Assembly: GCA_036362985.1 (NCBI GenBank)
Contig: JAYGXS010000008.1
Coordinates: 10,753,518-10,817,517, forward strand
Origin: Ligula intestinalis
Lineage: Eukaryota; Platyhelminthes; Cestoda; Diphyllobothriidea; Diphyllobothriidae
Reading direction: 5' to 3'
Length of the DNA: 64,000 nt
Position 1 is the stretch's first letter, and each line of letters opens with the position of its first letter. The position numbers and the translations under genes are program-made. The notes below the pieces were generated by a model. It was not told where the DNA came from. It ran no database searches and was given only the letters and a program-made list of their open reading frames with translations. Below are positions 35,820-47,800 of this stretch, one piece after another.

Positions 35820-38800
35820 CTACAAATAGGTGATAAAAAATAGGCGGTCTTGAGGAGATATGATAGAAAGCTCGCTCTTGAAGACAATAGGTTAACAACA
35901 AAAAATCCCTTTAGCTTAACAAACCCGAGGGCGCAACATAAGCAAACTTGCCAGTTCGCAGTTGAGGCTCGCTGATTGGGCTAGACGCCTAATGCGGATG
36001 TTGTTGACTAAACGTGTCTCAGCCCACAAGCGTGTGGTGGATGACAAGCTGGTTATAATTAGCAACTAATTAAAGCATTCCTTACGGTAGAACAGGAAAA
36101 CTGAAGGGTGGGAGGGAGGGAGGATGATTTAAGCGCTGCGGCTGGCAAATACGCCGGACATCTAGTTACTACGTGCTTGCCTAGCTAATGGGCCATGGAG
36201 TTCTAACTAACAGATAGCAGAGTAAAGCCGCAAGGGTAGCAATACATGGGCCTGGGTATGGTTGGCTGATGACGTTTAATAGGCCAGAAATAGTTATTAA
36301 AGTCTCTCTTATCTTTCTCGGGAAATGGAATACCGCCTGAAGATGACATCCATAAGTTTATTCACTTGACATTTCGAATTTTTACTCGAGACCGTCATCA
36401 GGAACAGTTATAAATTAGGTTGATAAGGCTCGCTGATTGGGCTAGACGCTGGAGATGGATAGTGTCGGCTATACTTGTATCAGCCCACAAAAGTGTAGTG
36501 AAGGAAAAAATGGTTGAAATAAGTAACTAATGAAAGCATTCCTTATGGTAGAACAGGGGACCTGGCTTTAAGCGTTGCGGTTGCCAAATACGCCAGGCAT
36601 CTAGTTACCATGTGGCTGTCTACTTAATGGCATCGCTGTCGCACTACGTAAGCCGAAAGGTAGACTGTTTTTAGGTAACTAGTGAATACATCAACTGGAA
36701 CAGTGCATGAACAACCACAGGCGGATATAATATTTTTCAATCCAAAAACCGAGATTATCACAGCTGGCATACTCCCAAATAAGCCCGTTTCCTCCAATGT
36801 CAACGAGATAGAAGATACCGCCATTGAATATGATAGATGTAACGCTGGGACGATAAAATACGGCCGTGGTGGTGGTGGAGAGGCTACCAATTGCGGTTCA
36901 GGACAAAGCCACACTGTTTCGCCCTGGAGTTCAGCTTCAAGCCTCAAGACACATGTGATAATCTTTATATCGGAGTCGGCAAATATTAGATCTCCCTCTG
37001 GTTGTTTATGCCTTCTTTCAGTTTATGTGTCCACTGGAATGCTTTTTTACTGAATACGCAAAATAATACCTAAAAAAAGCTAAATTTTAGGTTTAATTGG
37101 CCCGGAATACACCCCGCTCCTACTGGGCCTTGACATTCAGTCTCAAACCTCAAGGCACATTGGGAAGAGGATGGCCCGTAACGCGATCAATGACCTCTCT
37201 ACCACTACCACTGTCAAAATACCCGATCACGATTGATAGAACAACGAGTTCGTGCGTCAAAGATCATGACCATGGAGTTCTAACCAACAGATTGCAGGTT
37301 AAAGCCGCAAGGGTCGCAACATCTGGAGCAGGGTATCATCAGTATCAGTTTATTGAGGAAAATATAAGCGAACGCTTTTGAAGGTCCTATTAGTAACAAG
37401 ATAAGAGGAAATATATGAAAACAAAGAAAAATTGAAAAAAAATGTGTCAGTGACATGCTCGCGGATGTAGTCACAGTTCTTGGGCAATCTAAATAGTAAT
37501 AAAACATGACTACTCGCTTATAACAAGTAGCATTATATAACGTAAGGCTGGCTGATGGCAGTAAATAGACCAGAAATGGTTAGTTCAGTCTCCCTTATCG
37601 TTGTCCTTAATGCAATACTGGCTTAAGATGAGATCAGTTAGTTTTTTATCTTCGCTTAACATTCAGGGTTCTCATTCGAACCAAGCACTTTAGTAATAAA
37701 TAAAGCATCACGCTAAAAACGGCTTCGTCACGTTAACCGCGAAAACTGATACCAGAGTTAAACGTCAGCTCTTCAGTGAACCTCTCAGTCCCCCCCCCAC
37801 CGCTCTGCACCTCAAGCAATTAGCTGGAAGTTCCTGTGTGTGCATGTGTTGCTTGCCAACTTACCCACCAGTCAGGTTCGACAGACTTCACAATGCAAAT
37901 CACCTCATCCTTCTGAAAGGTCAGTTCATCGGCATTTTCGGCCTCGCAGTCGTAGAGGGCGAGACACCGGTGAGGCACGGCGTCCGGCAGCGACGAGGAC
38001 GCGGGCTGACAGGGGTGGGAAGTGGAACTCAGAGTACCGGCGCGTGGAGTGGTGGGGCGTCTGGGTCGCTCGCTGAGTTTACGCGAATGGACTGAAAGGG
38101 TGGGGTGGAGAAGGAGGAACGTAAAAGCGGAGGAAGAGAGAGGAAAAATAAAGAGCGGGCGGCAATTAAAGCGTTAAAAGTTACGCACAGAGGATGCGGG
38201 CATTTAGGACAGTGAGAGCTAATGCGACCGTCCCGGGGTGGGGCGAATAATTAGGGATGAAAAGGATGACCGCAATAAGTGCGCCTAGATGCCAAGCGCG
38301 AGGTAATACAAACCGAAAATAAAACGCGTATAGAAGGAAGAGGACAAAAAGAACGGCTGCTGATGATTATTATTAGTGCTTACATCAAGCAAGTGGTTGG
38401 ATGAGTCGATAACAATAAAGTTGCCACAGAATCGTGTCCTTAGGGCTGGTGGTATTAGTGCAGTTTAATTTTTAGTTTATTAATTATTTTATCAGTTAAA
38501 TGTAGCTTAGTTTTTAGATTATTTTTTTGTAAAGTTGATTTAAGTATATAGTAGTTATTCAAGTATATTTATCGAACTGTTTGTTAAGTTTAGCTTATTT
38601 TAGTTAGCTGAGTTTAGTTTAGGAAATCCTGCCTGGCAGCCAGCTTACTGCGTCCTTATTGGTGGATTCCATACGAACAGTAAGTTGGGCGGGTAAAATG
38701 GACTCACGGCTTTTGCGCAGCCAACGCTCTACTGCTGAGCTACGAAATTCACCGTGAGCCATGAGTTTAATCACACTTGGGTTGATTTAGCCGCCCAACC

Positions 38801-41800
38801 TACTGCTCGCATGGGACCCATCACTACGGGTACAGTTAGCTGACTGTCCAGCATGATTTCCCAAGCAATCATCTACAATCCATAAGAATGACTAGTAGAC
38901 TTACTTAATTACAGTAGTCGTCGGTTATTAAGCTCACGGTTAATAGGCCCAGCCGCGTATTAAGCTCAAATCAGCTTGGGATGGAATTTGACACAGCAAA
39001 ATCCGACGGCTAATAAGCCCGATCGCCGGCTACAACGCCCAGTTTGCCAACAGGATAGAGTGAGATTCTCATCGCTCTGCGTGCGCAACGTGGTCTAAAG
39101 GCATCAGCTTTCACAAAACTTGACGATTTCTGGTGCCTGGAGAAGGACACCAAAGAGCGCTTGTGAGTGAAGGTTCCTCAAAAAAACTGACACTAGACCG
39201 CTTTTTAAACGTGTCGCAAATCATCCTTTGCTTTTTTTCGTAAAATATAGCCAAACAGCATTCTTTTCTTGTACATAACCAAGCTCTACACATAATACAG
39301 TACGTATGTAATGTATAATGCCTATCCTGCGTTTGCTAATCAAGAACTAGGACCCTCCGATTATTGCGCCCGCCGCTTATTAAGCCCAGTTTGGTCTGGG
39401 TCCGAGGTGGGCTTAATAGCCGGCGACTACTGTATAAGGTTTGGCAGATATCATTGAGCGGGTAAATCGACCTAAGTGTGGGTAAATTCACGGCGTACGG
39501 AGAGCCTCATAGCCCAGTGATTGAGCGTTGGCTGTGCAAAAGCCTTCCCTGCTCGATTCCCACTGATGCCGCGAATGTTTTCGCAATTGGGTTAATCGAA
39601 GTAATTAATTAAGCATATTTATCTAACTTTGGCGGTATCTAATTAAACTAAACTAAAAGTTCTGTAAATATTCCTCTGGTTAATTTGAAAAGTCAGTTTA
39701 TTGAGCAAACATGTTTTCGGCCATTCTTCCTCAGGTCATTAACTTTGCAAAACAATGAAATTATAAACATGTAGAATAATCAGTAACTGTCTGACAGGGG
39801 CGTCGTTTGGCCACTGCAAACTATGTCAGTCTGCACAAGTAGGCGAAGTCGGTGTGTTGGATGAGCGACTGCCACTTGTGGTTGGGGGCGATGTGCTATC
39901 GTTACCTGGCGTCGGCGTTAGCCTCGGAAGGGACAGGGCTTGTGTTACAGTTTTCGTACAGCACAGCACTGGACTCATCAGGCGAATAGCTACTGCTTCC
40001 ACTGTTGCCAGCATCCGCTGGCGTAGGCCTTTGGAGAGGTTGGTTGGTGCCTGGTAAGCAACCTGAAAGGCTTCATTAATATCGACCTGGTGATCCGTGT
40101 CGAAAAAATGTGCAAGAATAGAGCTCGAGATCGATTTAGTTTCACCTTTACTTAACCAGACCAGTATTTGTTCACGTACTCTCTTTACCAGGCGCCTCGG
40201 TGCTCGGCCAGTTCATTCTGCTCCACAGACTGACATATTCCGCAATGGCCAATCGGCACCCACTTCAGAGAAATATTGATTTTTCTGCACGTTCAAACTT
40301 TCATTATTTTGCAAAGTTAATGGAATGACGAAGAATTGCCGAAATCATGTTTGCCTAATAAACTGACTTTTCAAATTAAACTAAAAGTAACCACAGGAAT
40401 AGGGGCTAGAGGTGTCCAAGTTCGTAGGCCATCTTATTGTTCGTTAATTTAGCTTAGTTAGTTTATTATATAGTAGTTATTTAAGTATACTTGTCTAACG
40501 CTGGTAACATCTAATTTCACTCAAATAAAACTAAATAACAAACTAAAAACTAAAGTAAAAATGATAAAACAAAAAGTTACCACATGACTAGGGGGTACGG
40601 GTACCCAAGGTTGTAGACCAAATTTATTGTTAGCGACTACTCAAAGTCTAGAACGATTGCTCCAGGCAAAATTAAGATAACCGCGTGAACCTGATGAAAG
40701 CCTGAAAGGATGAGCAGATGAGCGGTTCAGAAAGCGCGCACTAATTCCAGATTAGACTATGGCACTGAGTGGGGTTTAACGAAACAGGCTATGCGTCAAC
40801 GCAGGGACATTCTCAGAAATGCTTCAAAAGACTGAAGCAGATCCCAACAGGTTAGTACACGTTACAGCACGTTAATAAATACATGCGAAACGGTCAGTAG
40901 GTTATTTAGCAGAGAGACGGAAACATTACAATTGGGCTTCTTTACACAGTTTGGTGCGTTTGGAGATAAAGGGTAACACACAACCGAGTTTTTTTGATAG
41001 CCAAGTTAGTTCCCACGCGGAGTGCACGCGACGTACTATAAACGAACGTTAGGTCAGGAAAAAAAGTTTCAATAAATTCCCGCTGCATAACAGAAAATTG
41101 GGATATGTTGATATAAACGTCAGGCGAATGTGCATATGATAAATCGCATTATTTAAGGTCGAAAGAAAGAAGGATCCTGTTAGGAGAGCCCAACACTCGC
41201 GCCGTCCTCGAGGTAAGATAAGACCGCCGGCCAGGTTCTGAGGTCCTGCATGACAAGGGCCACGAAAAGACGCATGCACGTGCGCGTGTCACCGAGGGCG
41301 CGACCGGTCGCATGAGGACACGATGGCCAGATGCATGACGGCTGTTTGTGTGTGTGTGTGTGCCATAGCCATAGTTGGATCAGGAATCCCCACCGGAATC
41401 CAAACTGGGAGTAGTTGGGAAATGGAGAAAAGCCGCGACCTCGACCGGCTTGAGCCACAGGTCCGCGGGAGTGAGGTGGGTGCCTGGCCGAGAACTGCAG
41501 GCGAACAGATAGCGGCAGTCACGCGCGAGACGCCGCAGTCGGGACAGCAGTCGGGTATGGATGGGTCGAGCCGGTGTTGGTACTGGCGAAGGAGCATGCA
41601 GTAGCCACTGCGTGCTGCACCAGGGTACAGCGAGTGACCCTCGGAAGATGTCGTTCCGAGGCCACAATCGGAAGTGGATAGCCACCCAAAAGGACCGGGG
41701 GACGGTAACCTCGTTTCTCCTCGACAACGACTCTCTGGTGGAGACGCTGGAAGCCTGTCTTGGTGGCAGAGCTATCAACAGGTAGATCCGCGAGAGACGA

Positions 41801-44800
41801 GGCAATAGCTTCCCTGTGGAGTGCTCGAATAGACGGCCGGACGTTGCGGCAGGGCTCGGGAGCGGTGCAACGGTGATGATTGGGATGACCGGGTTGCAAA
41901 CAACTCAACGAAAACTGCTGGCTAAGGAGACGGCTGCCTATAAAACCACTCGTGGAGAGCCAACAGGAAACAATGACTACTGGCCCTTAAATTTATTGCA
42001 ACCGCTGAAGGCGGCACTTTGTTGCCACGACGCGCTACCGACGACCCGACATTCTGCTGCTGGGGACACAGGACAAGCTGCCGAGACGAGACCGACGAGA
42101 GAAGACATGTTGCTGACGGACAGACAGACGACAACGCTGATGTACAAGCAGAACTATTAACGGTACATAACTATCTACCATCCTGTTCTGCCTTCTCTTT
42201 CTTACACGTAACTGGTGGACATAACCGGTGTTGACACAGGAACACACAAGGTTATAACAGATCCAACTCTAAAAATTGTTTTGCAAATTTGTGACGTTTT
42301 CTGGAATGCAATGAACTCGTTTGACCACAGTTTCTTTCAACACATTGACAATTCGGTCCGTGGCTAAATAAATAAACGGACAAGCTATGAAATGCTGCCC
42401 CCGTATGATATAAATACCCAGTTTGGATTTAAAGACAAATGGGGAAATTGGCGGCGGAAAAGCGTCACGTTAGTTGTTAACAAGAAATTTCACTATAAGT
42501 AAGGCCACTCTGTGTTGCATTACTAATAAAAAAAACCTTGCCAGTGTCAAGTCCAAGTTAAGACGGGATACGGCGCACACAGCTGGCGCAGCCTGAGCCG
42601 TGTTGCCAGTGTCATAACGGTCACACTAAGGAGCCATTTAGGCCTGCTCTTAGCCCACCATTCCAGACAAACAAACACACACTGTACTGACAGCGATTTC
42701 CAAGTTATTCCATCAGTAGGCAACCCTTTGAGTCACGGCTTTTAGCGCATCATGATAGCTTCAGGCGAGATGGATTGTTGAGGAAAACGGGCTAAGCCGT
42801 CCACGTCACCCTCTAGTCCAATTTAAAGGCCACAGCCGGTCAGTGGACTGGTGCAGAGTGGGCACAGATACTGATATAGCTAATGACTTCGTCTACACGT
42901 ACCACGTACGCGACGTGGTTTCCCAAACAAAGGCATCAGAATTTTGCAACAAAAAGGTTTTTACCCAATAATCTAGCCCTCGCGGTAAGAGTGCGCTGAG
43001 CCCTCAACCCCTGTTAGGACGACCCAGCAAGCGAGTCATAACTCCGGCCATACTGCAAGACCACCACCGGCCGGGTTCTGAGGTTACACCTGGCCAGAGG
43101 CAAAGCGCGCGCGCCAAGTGTCACACTGAAGTCGGCGCACGATGGCTACTAGCAGAGAGACAAAGAAGGAACGAAGACGGCTGGCCCTTAAATAGCGAGG
43201 CTGCGAGCAGAACGACACTATGCTGCTGGGACACAACACTCGGTTGCCGAGACGCGCTACCGACGACCTGAGATTCTGCTGCTGCTGGAGACACAGGACT
43301 CTGTTGCCCTAGACGAGGGACTGCTACCGAGGTGAGACTGACGACAGAACACACGCTGCTGACAGGCACAGAAGACCAAGCTGCCGGACACGCATAATAC
43401 ATACCGTATGTACGAGCAAAAATAGTGACAGTAAACTATTCACTGCTATCCTGTTCTGCCTTTTCTTTTTAACAAGCAACTGGGGGATATAACCATGGTT
43501 GACACAGGAACACAAAAGGTTATAACAACCTCACTGTCTATTTACATCTAGTGACCTCAGCTACGCGTAATATGTACAGGACCTGTTTCCCCGAACATAA
43601 GCACCATGAATTCACTTAAACGGGGGTTGAACGGCTCACATATCACGTGTAGGAATACCAGAGGCGTGCTACATAGAGTTATCACAGCTTGACTCAGTCG
43701 ACCGCCTGGGACTGAATGTGGGGTCTGACGGCTATTGCCATCGTGTAACCCTCGAAGCCACGATAGAAGCAAGAAAGCCAGCTCACTGACCCCCCCCCCT
43801 GCCCTCGACCTGCATCGAAAAACCGCTAATCCAGCCGCATATAGTCTCAGTCACTAGCTACCTGTCTTATCTTGAAAAATGGGGAGTCCCAGCCCTCCCA
43901 ACACAGAAATACTCTTTCCTAAGAAATAAAACATTAAAGGGTATTACGATCGCTGGGAGTCGACGCCGGCGGAGGTAGTTCCGAGTCCGAACCATCGTCA
44001 TCCTCCTCCTCGGCCAGAAAACCGTCCCTGAAGGAGAGCGGGGGATTCCGTGCCTAAAAACAGAGTGAGCAATGTTGCCGTGCCAAACAAAAGATCAGAC
44101 TCAGAAGTAGGTACAGCGGAAAGCAACAGTTTTGCTTTTTTATTATTATTATTACCTGGCCTACACCTTCAGACGCTGCCCGGGCAGAGATCCGGCTTAT
44201 TGTGGCCGGGTAGGGCCGACCAGTAGCGGGGTCGCGGAGTCGTTCGGGCGTGGGATCCTCCTCCAGCACATCCAACAGGACGTCAATGTGGTCTGTGGAC
44301 TGATGAGTGGCGCTGGGGGCATCACCGGCTAAAAAAAACAAATGGGCTGTTAAAGGAATGACTCGCAGGTAACTTCCTGTTTAACGAGCATCGGTAGCAG
44401 AATTATGGCGAACATTTGGGTTTAAAAACCATCAACTTCTACAGAACAACCGTGTAATCTCCATTCAGTACACAAATACTAATGACGGCATAACTACGGT
44501 CTCCCTTGGCAATACTATCTACCTATACTACCAACTGTTACAGCTGTCAAGGCCTCTGTCGAGGCCCAAGACAGAGCGGGAGAGATGAGTCCCGTTAGCG
44601 GTCGGTGAATGTTCATCAACGAGTTTCAATATCCTTTGATCTAAAGTGGTTAAACAACGAGCTTGTGGAAACTTGCCGCACTGACTCTGCTTTCGCCCTG
44701 CCAGAGCTTACACCCGTGATTAGTCATCTACTCCGCGTATTATCGACCTGCTCTCACGTCTTTCTACGATGTGATCGAGTACGGCGGCCCCTGGAATCAC

Positions 44801-47800
44801 CCTTTCGTGTCATCTCGCGAGGAGGTCGTGAGCGATGACCGGCTCAAGGCTGCTGTCCTGGACACTTCGCTGGACGAGCCCTCTGTGCTTCTACCTCCCG
44901 TTTCGCCTCCTCCCCAGCCCAATATTCCATTATCCCGGATTTTACCTCTTCCCTCCTGTCCGCAACCCCAACCTGTCCCTGCCTTCAACTCTAAAACTTC
45001 TGCCACTACCTCAAGTTCCCACACTTCTTCGACTGCCCACGCCAACTTCTCTTTTCAGATACCTTTATATATCACCCGTAGTGGACGCCACGTTCATTTC
45101 CCCGATCGTTTTGTTACCCATATTTGTAGGTCTCCATCCTGACTTCGGTGTCGATACCCGCCGCCTTCCGTCTTGCCGGGGGGTACTGTGGGAGTTTGCC
45201 ACACTGACTCTGCTTTCGCCCTGCCAGAGCTTACACCCGTGATTAGTCATCTACACCACGTGTTATCGACCAGCTCGCGCCTACCCTCATAGGCAATCGA
45301 TGATTCCGCCTCGTCTAATTGGCGACAGATGTTTGATTACTCTTCCACGGTCTAGCAGGCAAGGCTTGGCTGCAGCGAAAGCACAACGTCACGGAAACAT
45401 CTGGCGTGCACACGCAGCTGGCAGTTGCCTCTGTACTGTCTATTTTCTGGCAGTAAATTTCTGTTCACCAACACTGTCTGACCTGCCTTGATTTGGGGAA
45501 GCCTTCTGCGCTCGAAGCAATAAGCTCGTGACTCTGATCAAAAAGGCCGCTAGTTCGAGACTTGAGTGGGACACCTTTTGGGTCTGGGTATGACTGGCTG
45601 ACGACGGCCAAAAAGCCAGAAATGGGAATTCCAGTCTCCCTTGTCTTTACCGGCAATACAATCTGCCTTTAATCTTATACGAAATCTGTCTTGAACATAA
45701 GGACTCATAACGATTTTAGGCAAAACCCAAAGTGTCCAGACGTTTCTGACCCTAACACGCATAAGCTTAATATACATACCCATGTATGGATAAGTGGATG
45801 GTCACCAATTCAAGTAATGATACCCATGATCAACATAAAACAGGCTCAAACATTCCGATAGCCTTAATGTCCAAATACACGCGAAATAGTAGTCGACATG
45901 TCAACCTGGACGCTCGCTACTACGGTACTTGCACCTTATACGGATGTGATCATGCCTGATATAGCCGGCCTCGCGATGTCACAGATTCTGCTTGACGATC
46001 TGCGACAGCGTTTATGAAAAGTTCAATCCAGTCTCTTTTTCAGCGACAGATGCCGAAGGATTGAGAAAACCCGGCGAGCAACATCGATTCGCGAGACAAT
46101 TTTAGCCTTTATCTGTTCATTCGCCAGCAGCAGTCTTGCCCCAAGATATTTGAGGATGCCTACTTCTTCCAGTTGACGCCAATTAATAACGCAGGGGTGC
46201 CTTCTTCTGATCAGGAATGCAGCTCGAGAACAATTTGGTCGTTCCAGTATTTATAGATTAGCCGATCGAAGTATCGATCTCACTCATCCGAGACACTACA
46301 GACTGTAGATCTACAAAGTTTGAGGCTAGCAAGGCGATATCGTCAGTGTAGTCCAGGTCAGTCAGCTGGCGTCCGGGGGCAAACTCCACACCATTAAAAC
46401 CATGCAAGCGTCATCCGGGAGGCCAGTCAATAGCGTAGTTGAACAGAATGAGCTACAGGATGCAACCGTGCTGAACACAGAACCAGATTCCGAACAGTTG
46501 GGGGAGGTTGTAATGGACCAGAACTGGCGCAGTGGTAGAATAAAGGAAGGCCTCGATCATGGCACGTCATCTCGTTCCATTATTCGCCACTGGAAAGCAC
46601 GGCGAAGTAAACATGACAGACAGCCGGCAGTTGCGCTGTCAGTGCGCACGGTTAACTGACCATTAAAACAACAGCCGTACGGATCCACCATTTCCCCTCT
46701 CAAACCTTCTTGCACCGCGAACTGAAACTGAATCCTTCCCCCCTCCCCTTCTCCCCTGCCACGGCAGCGACCCTAACATTGTCCCAAGTCACGCACACAC
46801 ACACAGCCCTCTTTCCCAATGACGGCTGCTTGGTTTTCTAACCTCCAGGTCCTCCAAGCGTGCAATAATTCCATCCCTGACTATTCATTTCATCTGATGA
46901 CAGGTTGAAAATTTGCAAGTACAACCTGAATTTAGCCGACATTACGTCCTTTTTAACACACATTTATGATAGCGGTGACAGCGGCGGGAACAGGGGGTGG
47001 AGGGGTTGGTAGATTTACGCAGGACTGTTTTGCTTTTAGTTGGCTTTCATTCAGCTCTCATCGCAATGCCCAGCAATCCTCTGCAATCAGAAATATAAGC
47101 ATGCGCTGGCGCACACACAGCCACCTCCCTAAACACTGCGCACACAGATGGTACACAGATGGGCCATTATAGTACTTTAGCATTTGGCAGTCGCTGGCAC
47201 ACAGCAGCAGCAGCAGCAGCAACAGGTCGGGTATTCATCTGTGTGAGAAAAAGCAAAACAAATTTGGCCGAAGAAGCCCAAAATAATAAGGCAGCTTCGA
47301 GCCGCCATCCGAATCCGGTTGCTAACACTACCCCCCCCCCCACTGCCTTCTCAATTTGTGTGAGTCTACAGCACGACAGATGGTTGCCCGTGGCTTCTGC
47401 CACTCATGCTGGATGTGTTTAATCTGCCGTCTCTCCATCTCCCCTCTCAGAAAAAAATAAAGATGGGGGCTGTAGCAAAACAGGATGCCGGATGGCGAGA
47501 CACCAGGAGGAAATTCGTTTCGACCAAAGTGCTCATTATTAGGGCGGTCTAACAACAGCCTTCGCAAGCAGTAGTTTGCAAACCATAGCCGCGTCCACAA
47601 TAGGCTATTGATCGGCCTATGCGCGAGCTACCACTTCGAGTTTGACAATCAATCGATAATTTGAATTTCTAGCTACATTCACTCACTGAACCAACAGCCA
47701 ATGGGACTGGCCACTACCTCAGGAGAGAATCTTATTGGCCCAAGGAACATCGTTGACATACCTTTGTTCCCCTAAATTTGTTGTACATAGAATACTCAAA

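Noticed and set aside
41323..41604. Plus-strand frames over the LTR/LINE at 41.3-42.1 kb
   Set aside because: They are shadows of the minus-strand LINE tail and of GC-rich LTR sequence.
43936..43948. A stop four codons past the donor of the acidic ASAP exon, as an alternative end of the protein
   Set aside because: The GTAATA donor gives an exact phase match to the SH3 exon, and no minus-strand AATAAA follows closely.
44797..45045. Glutamate/glycine-rich minus-strand frame as an ASAP exon
   Set aside because: It is the antisense of the proline-rich tail of the Gypsy integrase remnant.
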